A stretch of 64,000 bases of DNA from Desulfopila sp. IMCC35008 (GCF_010646885.2 NZ_CP050700.1:656001-720000); one strand, 5' to 3'. Shown: positions 1 to 8,719, counted from the stretch's first letter. The notes: a model not told the origin generated them from the sequence alone. Made by a program: numbers and translations.

Positions 1-1072
1 CAATAATCCAGGCAGGTGTAAAGAGTTCCAGACTTGACACCGGTACAAGCACAGTAGCTATGGTATCATGCCCTATGAGCATTGCTGCCATCAGTACGCA
101 GCCGATGATGACTCCCCAGCTGCACATCCATTTGGCGGCTTGCCGCGCTGCTCCTTGGTGGGTGGCACCAAAAAAGTAACCGACTACACTCTGTGCCGTC
201 ACAGCAGCGGCATCGAGGAACAGGCTGGTAAAGACCCAAACCTGTCGAATCGCCTGGTGAGCAGCTCCGGATTCGGTGCCAAGCCTGGTGGCAAGCCGGG
301 TAGCAAGAAGCAGGAAAAGGATCAGTGAACCGGTTCTCAGAAACATGTCCCTGGCAATATGCTGGAGTTTGCTGATATCTGACGCTTTAATAGCAATGGT
401 AAAGCCCATTTCTTTCTGCACTTTCAGTAGACACCACAGGGCACCTATCCACTGGCTGATGGTTGTGGCCAATGCTCCACCAGCAATGCCCAGGGCGGGG
501 AAAGGGCCAATGCCGAATATCAGCAGCCAGTCGAGCACAATATTGAGCATGTTGACGACAACAGCGACCTGGAGGGGGGATCGCATGTCAGCCAGCCCAT
601 AGAGAATACCGAAACAGGTCATGGTAAGGAGAACTGCAGGCGCTCCAAAGGCCCGAATCCTGATGTACGTCAGCGCATAGCCATGAACACTTCCATCAGC
701 TCCCATAAGAGACGCAATGGTTGAACCGAAAGTCAGGGCAAGAAGAGACATGACGAGGCCAATGACGGCAGCCAGCAAGAGAGCGAGGCTGGCGAATCGT
801 CTGCCGGCCACCATATCATTTCGACCGGTGGCCTGTGAAACCTCTGTCTGGCTGCCGACGCTCAGAAAGTTAAAGAGCCATAAACCGCTGGTGAGAACCA
901 CTGTGCCGACACCTAGGGCGGCCAGATGTTCTGCCCCGAGCCGGGCAATAAACGCTGTATCCACCAATCCGGTTAATGGTTCCGCAATCATGGAGAACAG
1001 CACCGGAATCCAGATACTGAAAAAGGATTGAAACGGCCTGCTTAGGAAATTCTTGAGTTTGGCTGATGACAT
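1..1072 (-). CDS. MATE family efflux transporter (partial)
   Basis: Multidrug and toxin extrusion protein that would export small molecules across the inner membrane using a cation gradient. Translating the minus strand from ATG at 1072 gives about 357 uninterrupted residues running off the left edge. The N-terminus has the DinF/MatE pattern, a hydrophobic first helix followed by EPLTGLVDTAFIARLG. Later helices include a long GVI/ALGIAGGALAT-type segment. MATE proteins usually have about 440-460 residues, so roughly the last quarter lies outside the window. It follows azlD by 147 bp in the same direction and could be co-transcribed. The substrate cannot be read from the sequence. Confidence 0.9.
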   Translation of the reverse strand, partial: MSSAKLKNFLSRPFQSFFSIWIPVLFSMIAEPLTGLVDTAFIARLGAEHLAALGVGTVVLTSGLWLFNFLSVGSQTEVSQATGRNDMVAGRRFASLALLLAAVIGLVMSLLALTFGSTIASLMGADGSVHGYALTYIRIRAFGAPAVLLTMTCFGILYGLADMRSPLQVAVVVNMLNIVLDWLLIFGIGPFPALGIAGGALATTISQWIGALWCLLKVQKEMGFTIAIKASDISKLQHIARDMFLRTGSLILFLLLATRLATRLGTESGAAHQAIRQVWVFTSLFLDAAAVTAQSVVGYFFGATHQGAARQAAKWMCSWGVIIGCVLMAAMLIGHDTIATVLVPVSSLELFTPAWII

Positions 1073-1219
1073 GAAAGAGTAGGGGCGATTAAGGTCATTG
1101 TAAATCGGTCCGAATCCTATTCGGTGAGCGACACTATGGCAGGTTTGGTCGGATGTGGAAAGTAAAATATGTCTGTCTGACAGGAATAGAAAGCGCCTGT
1201 TCCTGAAGAGAGATTCGGG

Positions 1220-1516
1220 TTAAATGCGACTGAGGGCTACAATAGTGACCCCGACGATCATCGACAGGAACACGTTACCGGTTCGCAGGCTGCAGAGGGC
1301 GGTGCAGGCTGTGGCAACCCAGCCCCAGAATCCTGCAGCCATGGCGGTGGGGACAATCAAGGAGAGCAGGATGGTGCCCGGCAAGGCATCCATAAATTTA
1401 CGGAACCGACCGGTTTTAGGCAAACGACCGGCCAGCAGTAGTCCGCCGAGGCGAAGACTGTAGGTAACAACAGCAGCAGCTGCGATCACGATATAGACGG
1501 TATATGCATCATTCAT
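1220..1516 (-). CDS. azlD: AzlD-family branched-chain amino acid exporter subunit
   Basis: Small (98 aa) hydrophobic partner of AzlC. Together they form a branched-chain amino acid exporter of the LIV-E type in the inner membrane. Three to four hydrophobic segments are visible, and the loop with RKFMDALPGTIL matches the conserved centre of the AzlD family. Its ATG overlaps the azlC TGA in an ATGA arrangement, so the two are translationally coupled. The length is normal for the family. Substrate assignment (leucine/isoleucine/valine or analogues) rests on family knowledge only. Confidence 0.88.
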   Translation of the reverse strand: MNDAYTVYIVIAAAAVVTYSLRLGGLLLAGRLPKTGRFRKFMDALPGTILLSLIVPTAMAAGFWGWVATACTALCSLRTGNVFLSMIVGVTIVALSRI

Positions 1517-2232
1517 TTCCCGTTTCCTTTGTGAAATAAATTATCCGGCAGCAGGGCGGTGACCAGTGCTCCTCCAAGTCCTCCTGCGAGGATGTACCAT
1601 TTGCCGGGGATCAGCTTTTCGGTAATGATTGCCAGTAAGGCGCTCACGACCCAGGGGAGGATATCCCGTCTTCCTTTCCAGAAGCTGAAAACAAGCGCAG
1701 TAAAAACCGCGACAAAGGCAAAATCCAGGCCGTACTTTTCCGGCTGGGAAATTGCTTCTCCCATCAGGTGGCCGGTCATGGTTCCGGCGCACCAGGCTGC
1801 CTGTACACAGATCCCCCCGCCTAACAGAAACCAGGTCGAGATCTCTTCCTTATGGTAACGGGACATGGTTATGGCCCAGTTTTCATCCGCCACCAGGTGG
1901 ATGAAAACACATTTATGCAGGAAAGAGGTGCCTGCAAATAAAGGGTTCAGCGAGGCACCGATTAGTAAATAGCGCATATTGATAACCAGCACAGCCAGGG
2001 TGATCTCAAGCATGGGCAAGGGGGGGAGCCACATGTCGACCATGACAAACTGGGCTGAGCCTGCAAAGACACTGAGGTTCATAAAGAGAAGCTCAAACCA
2101 GCTCAGCCCCTTTTTCGCGGCCAGAAGACCAAGCACACTGCCGTAGGCTGCGACGCTAGCCGCGACAACCAGGTTAGCGGTGAAGCCGGAGCCCAGTTGT
2201 TGAAGATTGTTATGTGTATTGATATTGTCCAT
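1513..2232 (-). CDS. azlC: AzlC-family branched-chain amino acid exporter subunit
   Basis: Large subunit (239 aa) of the AzlCD exporter, with about seven membrane segments. Characteristic stretches are the GLSWFELLFMNLSVFAGSAQF region near residues 43-62, the NMRYLLIGASL segment, and the glycine-rich C-terminal helix. It lies 50 bp after an alpha/beta hydrolase gene and overlaps azlD by 4 bp. The ribosome-binding AGGAG lies about 12 bases before the ATG, inside two overlapping hairpins (separate entry), suggesting translational control. The assignment is based on clear family resemblance. Confidence 0.9.
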   Translation of the reverse strand: MDNINTHNNLQQLGSGFTANLVVAASVAAYGSVLGLLAAKKGLSWFELLFMNLSVFAGSAQFVMVDMWLPPLPMLEITLAVLVINMRYLLIGASLNPLFAGTSFLHKCVFIHLVADENWAITMSRYHKEEISTWFLLGGGICVQAAWCAGTMTGHLMGEAISQPEKYGLDFAFVAVFTALVFSFWKGRRDILPWVVSALLAIITEKLIPGKWYILAGGLGGALVTALLPDNLFHKGNGK

Positions 2233-2234
2233 CT

Positions 2235-2263
2235 CAGGAGAGTACTCCTGATGGTTCAGGAGT
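2235..2263 (-). promoter_or_regulatory. Overlapping hairpins that cover the azlC ribosome-binding site
   Basis: On the plus strand the order is CAGGAG at 2235-2240, CTCCTG at 2245-2250, and CAGGAG again at 2257-2262. The middle block can pair with either neighbour. The upstream pairing (ACTCCTGA with TCAGGAGT, 2244-2251 with 2256-2263) is 8 bp. The other (2235-2240 with 2245-2250) is 6 bp. In the transcript both would hide the AGGAG in front of azlC. An operator for a dimeric regulator is an alternative reading. No regulator can be named. Confidence 0.45.
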
Positions 2264-2281
2264 TCTTGAACGATATTGCTG

Positions 2282-3061
2282 TTATTGGGAAAAAGTCTGC
2301 AAAAAGGTGCGTATTACCTGGCTGTAGTCGGGGGAGAGGTCGATGGAGTTGTGACCTGTACCTTTAATTATCTCAACTTTTGTTGTTTCTGGAGAGAGCG
2401 CGGCAGCCAACCTGTCACTGTTCTGGCGTGGAATAACTTCATCGTGCTCAGCTATGAGCAGGAGAGTGGGGACACCTATCTGCCTGGCCTTATCCAGAGA
2501 GTCGAATTTGTCTTTCAGCAGCAGAGTGACCGGGAAAAACGGATAATAATGGTGAGCGACACGGGCCATGGAGTCATAGGGGGTGGCCAGAATAATTCTG
2601 TTTGCAGGACGTTGGGCCGCAAGCTGGATGGCAATGCCGGAACCAAGACTTCTGCCAAACAGGGTAATGTCCCCAAAATCCTTATCTATCAGATCGTAGA
2701 GAAAGAGGGCGTCTGTAACCAGTGCCTGTTCCGAGGGGTGTCCCGAGCTGTTACCATACCCTCTGTAGCAGGGCAGGTATATTGTATGCTCTGGAAACAG
2801 TGCTGCGAAGGATGCTGTTGATAGGGAGACATCCTCGGCATTTCCCCCGAAGTAGATGACCGCCCTGTCACTGTTTCTCTCAATCTTGAATACCTCCAGG
2901 GTGTGTCCGTCATGGATAACTGTAAAAGAGGGGGGAGCCGGCAACCTGGCCGGAGGTGTTGGATAATAGAGGATAGAACGCTGCATGATAAATAAATAGC
3001 AGCACATCAGCGCATACAGCATGGCTCCGAAGAGAATTATCCAGCCAATACTTTTCACCAT
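2282..3061 (-). CDS. Membrane-anchored alpha/beta hydrolase
   Basis: Serine hydrolase of the alpha/beta fold, similar to BEM46/YfhR-type proteins with an N-terminal membrane anchor. Residues about 5-28 are a single hydrophobic helix, so the catalytic domain is probably periplasmic or membrane-apposed. The triad is visible: nucleophile serine in GRSLGSG (about S138), aspartate in AEHDEVIP (about D207) and histidine in TGHNSI (about H237). The oxyanion loop FGGNAED follows the first strands. The longest frame starts with TTG at 3070; ATG at 3061 is preferred. It starts just after the glycosylase gene. Its substrate is unknown. Confidence 0.85.
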   Translation of the reverse strand: MVKSIGWIILFGAMLYALMCCYLFIMQRSILYYPTPPARLPAPPSFTVIHDGHTLEVFKIERNSDRAVIYFGGNAEDVSLSTASFAALFPEHTIYLPCYRGYGNSSGHPSEQALVTDALFLYDLIDKDFGDITLFGRSLGSGIAIQLAAQRPANRIILATPYDSMARVAHHYYPFFPVTLLLKDKFDSLDKARQIGVPTLLLIAEHDEVIPRQNSDRLAAALSPETTKVEIIKGTGHNSIDLSPDYSQVIRTFLQTFSQ

Positions 3062-3072
3062 GTTTTCCAATG

Positions 3073-3714
3073 TTACTTCTGTTTGTCGGACAGATAGTTA
3101 TGCCACAATAAACGTGCAGCAACAGACCGGTAGGGTTGCCATTCTGTTGCAATCTCTTTCATGTCCTCATTGTTCGGTCTTTCTGTGAGTTCGTTTAAGG
3201 TGGCGTAAGAGGCTGCCAGGGCAATGTCGCCGGTAGGCCAGACATCTGGCCGGCCCATGGCCATCAGCAGATAGATGTTAGCCGTCCAGACGCCGATCCC
3301 CTTCACTGCAGTCAGTTTTTGCCGCACCTCTTCATCAGTATGTTCCGGTAATGTTGTGAGATCCAGCGAACTGCTTATGATCGCTTCAGATAATGCTCTC
3401 CCATATTGTGTTTTCTGACGGCTAAAGCCTATTGTTTTCAGTTTCTGATCGGAGAAACGCACGAACCGTTCTGGCAGCAGTTCGCCTGATGCGGCAACAA
3501 GTTTGTCAAAGGCTGCCCTGGCGGATGCCAGTGAGACCTGTTGTTCAAGAATTATCCGGATAAGTGTCGGAAACCCTTCTTCTCTTTTCCAAAGAGGGGG
3601 GGGGCCGTAATCGGTAACTACCCGCTTGAATAGTGGTGCCGCATCCACAAGTTCAACCACCGCGCGTTGCAGCTCTTGATCATTGGACAGGCAGGGGATG
3701 GTTGGATTCATCAT
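3073..3714 (-). CDS. AlkA-like DNA-3-methyladenine glycosylase (HhH-GPD)
   Basis: Base-excision repair glycosylase that removes alkylated purines. The helix-hairpin-helix is visible as LTAVKGIGVWTANIYL (about residues 134-150), followed by the catalytic aspartate in WPTGDIAL (about D163). The LEQQVSLASA segment is typical of the AlkA/MPG2 family. At 213 aa it has the HhH-GPD core but lacks the extra N-terminal domain of E. coli AlkA. The longest frame begins at 3759 inside the AraC gene. ATG at 3714 (or 3711), 4 bp after the AraC stop, is more likely and suggests coupling. An AraC-type gene directly before a glycosylase recalls Ada/AlkA pairing, although the upstream gene lacks the Ada methyltransferase domain. 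Confidence 0.85.
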   Translation of the reverse strand: MMNPTIPCLSNDQELQRAVVELVDAAPLFKRVVTDYGPPPLWKREEGFPTLIRIILEQQVSLASARAAFDKLVAASGELLPERFVRFSDQKLKTIGFSRQKTQYGRALSEAIISSSLDLTTLPEHTDEEVRQKLTAVKGIGVWTANIYLLMAMGRPDVWPTGDIALAASYATLNELTERPNNEDMKEIATEWQPYRSVAARLLWHNYLSDKQK

Positions 3715-3718
3715 AAGT

Positions 3719-4534
3719 TCAGCATATTGCCTTTTGGTATTGGCGTGGGGTAATACCAAACGCGGACTTAAAGCGGCGGTTCATGTGGCTCTGGTCGGCA
3801 AATCCGGCGTTCAGGGCAGACTCAGCGAGTGAAACACCCAGTCGTATCTCTTTTTTAGCTAACTGCAGCCTGTGATGGAGCAAGAAGCTGTAGGGCGAGA
3901 TATCCATGGCATCAGAGAATAGCCTGAGAAAATGATAGCGTGAAAGATGAGCAGCAGCGGCGATATCATCAAGGGAGATGTGTTCATGTGCATGATCGCG
4001 GATGTATGCACAGGCCTGTGCCACAGGAGAGGGGATCTGAACAGCTGCACCGTGTTCGAGTTGCTCAGTACCGTAGCTGCTGAGCAGGCTGGCAACCGTT
4101 TTAGAGAAGAGTACCTCGAGTTCGAGCTGTTCTGACGTGTCGTCGTCCAGTAGTTGCAGGAGATGGCCCAGCTGCTGCGAAAGTTCTCGGTCATTAATGA
4201 CAGGGTGGGCAAAATAGTGGTTTTTTCTGCCTGCTACCATCTCCTCACCGATCGTCTGCATGAGCTCCCAGGGGATATACATGATGCGATAACTGAAATC
4301 GCTGTCGTCACCAGACATCCCATCATGAATCTCTCCGGGGTTTACCGTAATAAGGGTTCCTGCAGGGGCGTAGCGGGCTGCACCCCTGTAGGAAAACCGC
4401 TGTACGCCGCGGTACATGAGACCAAGTGCGAAATCGTCGTGACAGTGTCGGGTGAATTGGAATTTATGATAATGGGCCTTGAACAGCAGAAGGTTATCCA
4501 GTTTGGGGGCCCTGTGCAGGGTAGCCTTTTCCAT
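3719..4534 (-). CDS. AraC family transcriptional regulator (cupin plus HTH)
   Basis: DNA-binding regulator of 271 aa. The N-terminal half is an AraC-type cupin with RHCHDDFALGLMYRG and a proline-glycine turn VNPGEIHDG. The C-terminal 100 residues carry two helix-turn-helix motifs (ISLDDIAAAAHLSRYHFLRLF, then a second ending FGITPRQYQ). It is preceded by a hypothetical gene with 13 bp between them and followed within 4 bp by the glycosylase gene. It is therefore a candidate local regulator of this operon. The ligand is unknown. Confidence 0.9.
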   Translation of the reverse strand: MEKATLHRAPKLDNLLLFKAHYHKFQFTRHCHDDFALGLMYRGVQRFSYRGAARYAPAGTLITVNPGEIHDGMSGDDSDFSYRIMYIPWELMQTIGEEMVAGRKNHYFAHPVINDRELSQQLGHLLQLLDDDTSEQLELEVLFSKTVASLLSSYGTEQLEHGAAVQIPSPVAQACAYIRDHAHEHISLDDIAAAAHLSRYHFLRLFSDAMDISPYSFLLHHRLQLAKKEIRLGVSLAESALNAGFADQSHMNRRFKSAFGITPRQYQKAIC

Positions 4535-4547
4535 GAACCAGCTTTGG

Positions 4548-4910
4548 CTACAGTGAGAAGGACTGTTCCTGTGCTACTTCAATGGCCAGTTGAGACCGAG
4601 CCTCGCTATCCATTTCAACACCTTTTTGGGCACACCACTCGGGGAACGTTTCCGGATCGATAAAGACCTTGATAACGGCGTCACCGCTAGCCTGTGCCTG
4701 TTTCTTCATTTCTTCGGCCCGTTTGTGCCACTCTTCGTAGGTGGGGGGGAGTCTGTCACCGTCCACAAACATCAGTTTGAGAGTGTCCCAGTGTTCTTCT
4801 TTGTACCAGACCATTGCCTGCACCGAGGGCTGGCTTTGTGGCGGTTGCGTAACTGGCTGCGGGTCTTTTTGTTGTTTCTGTTGTGCTCTCTTGAACTTGC
4901 GTTGCGACAT
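4548..4910 (-). CDS. Conserved-looking hypothetical protein
   Basis: A 120-residue protein I do not recognise. The first 30 residues are basic and rich in Gln, Lys and Pro. The remainder looks folded, with aromatic and acidic blocks (WYKEEHWDTLKLMFVDGD, then FIDPETFPEWCAQKG). There is no signal peptide or membrane segment. An AAGGAA ribosome-binding site lies six bases before the ATG. It is the first gene of the probable operon 4910 to 1220, 13 bp ahead of the AraC regulator. No function is proposed. Confidence 0.7.
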   Translation of the reverse strand: MSQRKFKRAQQKQQKDPQPVTQPPQSQPSVQAMVWYKEEHWDTLKLMFVDGDRLPPTYEEWHKRAEEMKKQAQASGDAVIKVFIDPETFPEWCAQKGVEMDSEARSQLAIEVAQEQSFSL

Positions 4911-5149
4911 TTATTGTTCCTTTTCTGCTATGTGAATAATTACTAAGATTGTTGTGTAATCCATACTATACCTGAACCGTCCTGAGCTTCAAGGAAATGA
5001 TGCCTTCACCCACATATCTCGGACGGGATGCTTCTCAACTGGTGTTAAAGGTGGCAATTAAATAGCACGTGCTTATTTTTTCGTTGTAAACGTATTTTTA
5101 TACCCTTGTTTTAGGGCATCTTTTAGTTGAATCTTACCTCCCGGTGCAT

Positions 5150-5707
5150 ATGAAAGCCTACAAAAAAAGGATCGTTTTCGGTTTTGAAAAACAGTTGATT
5201 CAAGCAGGAGCAAGGCGTTGTGAGACATGCAGGGTAAGGAATGAAAAACTGCATGTACCGGGATGTGCCATGGAAGAATGTCCGGCATGCGGCAAGGCTC
5301 TAATAGGTTGCAACTGTGAAGCGCTCTCCCCCTGGGATGCAGAAAAGGTCATTCAGGCAGTGTACGGCAAGATAAAAAACCTGGAGGCTGCGCTTGGGGC
5401 AGCCGACGAAAGCAGTTGCGAAAAAGATAGCGGCTCGTCTTATTTGCAGCATGCCATCATGAAGTATATCTTTGACAATGTCCCTGATACGGCGAGAAAA
5501 GAGATTGAGGAAGCATTTCATATCCGGTTTCCCGGCCTTATTCCCCAATTACAGGATGATGAAGGACGTGGTTATTACACTGCGGAACAGTTGGCTGAAG
5601 CACTTGGAATTCCCTTGCAGGAGGTTCATGAACGTGTGGATGCAATGCTCACAGCCGGCCAGAAACTTGAAACCTCGGAAGGCCGTCATCTTCGAAAAGT
5701 ACACTGA
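5150..5707 (+). CDS. Zinc-ribbon and HTH-like hypothetical protein
   Basis: About 185 aa. The first third has a cysteine cluster (CETC at about residues 25-28, then a cysteine, CPAC, CNC) that should bind one or two zinc ions. The C-terminal part contains a helix-turn-helix-like segment (YYTAEQLAEALGIPLQEVHERVD). Start is ATG at 5150, or GTG at 5144; neither has a strong ribosome-binding site. The TGA at 5705-5707 is followed in the same frame by 36 sense codons containing another CNSC, then a second TGA and 21 more sense codons. The native protein may therefore have been longer (see next entry). A nucleic-acid-binding role is only a guess. Confidence 0.7.
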   Translation: MKAYKKRIVFGFEKQLIQAGARRCETCRVRNEKLHVPGCAMEECPACGKALIGCNCEALSPWDAEKVIQAVYGKIKNLEAALGAADESSCEKDSGSSYLQHAIMKYIFDNVPDTARKEIEEAFHIRFPGLIPQLQDDEGRGYYTAEQLAEALGIPLQEVHERVDAMLTAGQKLETSEGRHLRKVH

Positions 5708-5884
5708 CTCGCGGGGGGCTATTGCAACTCCTGCATCCAGGAAACGAATCCAACGAACCTCATACCTTTTCCTGATGAGCAGGCGGAGTCAAAGGGGGAA
5801 TCCGCAGAACTCAAGTGATTATTACAGCACGTTGAGATGATCGACAAATCCATGCAACTGGTTCTGAACCTGATGACGAAGTGA
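5708..5884 (+). other. In-frame continuation of the zinc-ribbon gene beyond two TGA codons
   Basis: After the stop at 5705 the same frame stays open to 5815 and encodes LAGGYCNSCIQETNPTNL and an acidic stretch. A second TGA (5816-5818) follows, and the frame continues LLQHVEMIDKSMQLV to a third TGA at 5882-5884. Both parts look like normal protein, and the added CxxC would fit a zinc site with the earlier ones. CGA-to-TGA changes would explain both stops. Programmed readthrough or selenocysteine is less likely, because I see no convincing hairpin after either codon. Confidence 0.5.
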
Positions 5885-5961
5885 TGTTGTTGGTGATAGA
5901 CAGGGTGGGGAAAAAGGAATATAGTCCTATCTTTTGTCACGTCATCACCTTTGGGGTTGGA

Positions 5962-6471
5962 ATGTCTTTATTTGCCGTATCACAGATTTTGGTGGGCATA
6001 GCTATCTGCACGGATATGCTTTCCTTCCAATTTAAAAAGCGGGTACATATCGTCAGTTGCCTGCTGGTTTCATGTACCCTGATCTCCATCCACTTTATGT
6101 GCCTGGGGCACTGGACTGCAGCCTGCATGGGCTTGCTGGCGGCGGCGAGGTTCATTACCTGTGTGTTTACGACCGACAGGAAGGTTCGAACGCTTTTCGT
6201 GCTAGCCACCCTGATCGTCTCCATGGTGACGTATGAAGGCTTACTATCTGTGCTCTGTACCGTTGGCGGGTTGTTTGGTATATACGCCTCTTTCTGTGAG
6301 GATGATAAACCGTTGCGTCAGTTAATGGCTGTCGGTACGTCGATCTGGCTGTTACACAATATTCTCGCCGGTTCACCAGGGGCGGTGTTGATGGAGATAC
6401 TGTTTCTTGGTTCCAATTTTGTCGGCTATTTTCGTTATTATATTCGGCCCCAAAAGCAAGCCCTCGGTTAA
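5962..6471 (+). CDS. YgjV-like inner membrane protein
   Basis: A 169-aa protein with about five to six hydrophobic helices. It matches the YgjV family in layout: a first helix SLFAVSQILVGIA, a short cytoplasmic FKKR loop, then helices ending with LGSNFVGYFRYY. The open frame begins at 5881. ATG at 5962 is preferred because GGGG lies six bases upstream (TTGGGGTTGGAATG) and family members start at this helix. It precedes a PP2C-type phosphatase. The family function is not known. Confidence 0.75.
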   Translation: MSLFAVSQILVGIAICTDMLSFQFKKRVHIVSCLLVSCTLISIHFMCLGHWTAACMGLLAAARFITCVFTTDRKVRTLFVLATLIVSMVTYEGLLSVLCTVGGLFGIYASFCEDDKPLRQLMAVGTSIWLLHNILAGSPGAVLMEILFLGSNFVGYFRYYIRPQKQALG

Positions 6472-6629
6472 CCCTGCCAGACGTATTGCAACCAGATAAT
6501 AGGGAAAAGCAATAGATACGGTCTGATGTATCGAAAGCAAATATTTGTTCTTGTCGCTGTACTGGTTATTATTGCTGGAACTGTAGCAAAACAAACCCGG
6601 GAATTTCCGGTTACAACCGACAGGACAAA

Positions 6630-7520
6630 ATGTATCTCTCAACCGAGCAATTACTCTATCCAAACGTAAAACACTCCCTTTCACCTGGTGGCTTGCAATC
6701 CCTGCACTTAAAGGGCAGCGGTCATGTTAATGAGGATGTGTTACTGGTGGATGGGAAAACGTACGGTGTCTTTGATGGGGCGACGAGTCTTCATCAGGTT
6801 GGTCTTGATAATGGTAAGACCGGTGGTCTGATCGCCGCAACTATCGCTGCCGAGGCGTTTAAAGAGGATAACAGCCGTCAGTTGCACACTGTTGCTGTTG
6901 AGGCGAACGAGCGGATAGCTGAGGCGCAAAGAAAAACGGGAGACCTGAATGGCGACCGGTCAAGGCTCTGGTCCACCAGTATGGGGGTTGTAAGGGTGGG
7001 TGATAATCGCCTGGAGTACTGCCAGAGTGGTGACGCCGTGATATTGGTTCTTTTTAAGGATGGAGGGTACCGACTTATATCCACCGATGTCAACATCGAT
7101 CGGGAAACACTGACCATGTGGAAAGATATGGCCTGGTGTGACGGGATCACAATCCATGAGGCTCTGGCCGACCAGATCCGTACGACGCGGCAGCGGATGA
7201 ACGTGGATTATGGCGTCTTAAACGGTGAATCTGAAGCGATACAATTTCTAAAACATGGTGCAATCGACCTCGCGGATATATCTGATGTTATACTATGTAC
7301 CGACGGTTTATTTCTGCCCCGTGAAGAACCTGCCGAGGATCAGGACTGGCGACTCTTTACAGATCTCTATCAACAGGGCGGCCTGCACCTGATTCATGAT
7401 CATATCCATACGTTGCAGGAGAGTGACCCAGACTGTCGCAAATATCCCCGCTTCAAGAAACACGATGATATAGCCGCCCTGGCGTTGCCTTTCTCTTACC
7501 TTTCAAGGCACTTCACATAG
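6630..7520 (+). CDS. PP2C-type protein phosphatase
   Basis: Metal-dependent serine/threonine phosphatase-like protein, 296 aa, cytoplasmic (no signal or membrane segment). Motifs in order are NEDVLLVDG and YGVFDGATS (metal-binding aspartates), a central SGDAVILVL strand, DVILCTDGLF, and KHDDIAALAL near the end, which supplies the last metal-binding aspartate. Compared with classical PP2C, the region between motifs is compact. The gene overlaps the convergent glycosyltransferase gene by 25 bp. No partner kinase or anti-sigma factor lies beside it, so the target is unknown. Confidence 0.8.
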   Translation: MYLSTEQLLYPNVKHSLSPGGLQSLHLKGSGHVNEDVLLVDGKTYGVFDGATSLHQVGLDNGKTGGLIAATIAAEAFKEDNSRQLHTVAVEANERIAEAQRKTGDLNGDRSRLWSTSMGVVRVGDNRLEYCQSGDAVILVLFKDGGYRLISTDVNIDRETLTMWKDMAWCDGITIHEALADQIRTTRQRMNVDYGVLNGESEAIQFLKHGAIDLADISDVILCTDGLFLPREEPAEDQDWRLFTDLYQQGGLHLIHDHIHTLQESDPDCRKYPRFKKHDDIAALALPFSYLSRHFT

Positions 7521-8719
7521 CAGCACTCAATCCTCTCAAAGACTGACTCCCAGCCATATGGGCTGGTTACAGCATCAAGGACGTGCGTGTCAGGAGATGG
7601 TGAACCGATTACCTTCTCTTTCATTCTCATGATGGCTTTTCTTAAGCTGTGTTCAAGCGCCCTGCGGTCCGTTTCGTCCGGTCGATCAATCTGGGTCATG
7701 ATCGGAAGCCTGACGAATTCAAAAAGGTCATCATCCGCTTTTTCAAGGAGCTCCCTGCAGCCACTGAGATTGGTAGTGAGTACCCTGCATCCTGTGCTGA
7801 GTGCTTCGAGCAGGACCAGGGGGAGTCCCTCGTAGAAGGAGGGAAGAATAAAGAAATGACAGCGTCCCATAAGTTGACCGAGTTCCTGTTGATTCAGTCT
7901 GCCATGCAGAGTTACATGTTTACCGCACTTTGCAGCAAGTTCCAGGCACTGCTGTGCTTCTTTGCCGGTGCCGGACCCTGCAAGGTGCAGGTGCAGATCC
8001 TTGTCATCCAGCTCCCTGAACACCTTGAGCAGCCAGTCAACACCTTTGGCAAAGCTCAATTTTCCTGCATAGATTATATGGACAGGGGGCGGTTCTTTTT
8101 TTATCCGGGGGGTGAAGAGCTTCCTGTCAAAACCACCACCGACAATATGGATACGCTTTCCATCTATCCCGAAAAGATCTTCAATCTGATTTTTCTGTTC
8201 CATGTTCAGGGCCAGGATTTTGTCAATTTCCCTGCAGGGCTCCAGCACCCTGCTGCGAAGGTGCCGGTTGTTGATGAATTGTCGTAAGTCTGTGGAATGG
8301 CATGATGTTACCATGGGAATCCGAGGAAAGAGCTTCCTGGCAACAGAAGAGACAATCCAGAGATGGTGGCTATGGATAATATCCGGAGAAAATTGTTGTA
8401 CAGCTTCGGTGATTGTTTCTGCGAAAACGCACTCGTAGCGGTCAAGTTGTTCTGGTGTCAGTTCAGAAAACCTTGAACTCGGGTATGGCATCACATCGCT
8501 CATGCCCGGGATTGAAAAATCAAGCTGTCCCTTGTTAAAGGTGACAAAGTGGACTGCGTTGGGGGGCATGCCTGGAAGCTCCGGCCGATTTTCATCGGAT
8601 ACCCCGGCTATTAGCAGGTTATCATAACCTTTAAGCTGTGCCTGGTTGATGATATTCTGAAGGTAGTAGCCACTGCCGGTACTTTCCGGGTGTTGGCTGA
8701 TAAGGTGGAGTATTTTCAT
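7496..8719 (-). CDS. Glycosyltransferase family 4 protein
   Basis: GT-B fold sugar transferase, 407 aa. The N-terminal domain begins MKILHLISQHPESTGSGYYL and contains the IIHSHHLW acceptor loop. The C-terminal nucleotide-sugar domain has IYAGKLSFAKGVDWLL and the E-x7-E region SFYEGLPLVLLEALSTG. It is not in an operon with other polysaccharide genes; the nearest is the cluster at 31-35 kb. The donor and acceptor cannot be inferred. It is probably involved in glycoconjugate or envelope polysaccharide assembly. Confidence 0.88.
   Translation of the reverse strand: MKILHLISQHPESTGSGYYLQNIINQAQLKGYDNLLIAGVSDENRPELPGMPPNAVHFVTFNKGQLDFSIPGMSDVMPYPSSRFSELTPEQLDRYECVFAETITEAVQQFSPDIIHSHHLWIVSSVARKLFPRIPMVTSCHSTDLRQFINNRHLRSRVLEPCREIDKILALNMEQKNQIEDLFGIDGKRIHIVGGGFDRKLFTPRIKKEPPPVHIIYAGKLSFAKGVDWLLKVFRELDDKDLHLHLAGSGTGKEAQQCLELAAKCGKHVTLHGRLNQQELGQLMGRCHFFILPSFYEGLPLVLLEALSTGCRVLTTNLSGCRELLEKADDDLFEFVRLPIMTQIDRPDETDRRALEHSLRKAIMRMKEKVIGSPSPDTHVLDAVTSPYGWESVFERIECCYVKCLER

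Noticed and set aside
5705-5707. Selenocysteine at the first TGA of the zinc-ribbon gene
   Set aside because: No convincing SECIS-like hairpin follows, and a second TGA occurs in the same frame, so mutation is a simpler explanation.
6526-6669. 47-codon frame with an N-terminal hydrophobic segment
   Set aside because: No ribosome-binding site, and it overlaps the PP2C gene start by 40 bp in another frame.
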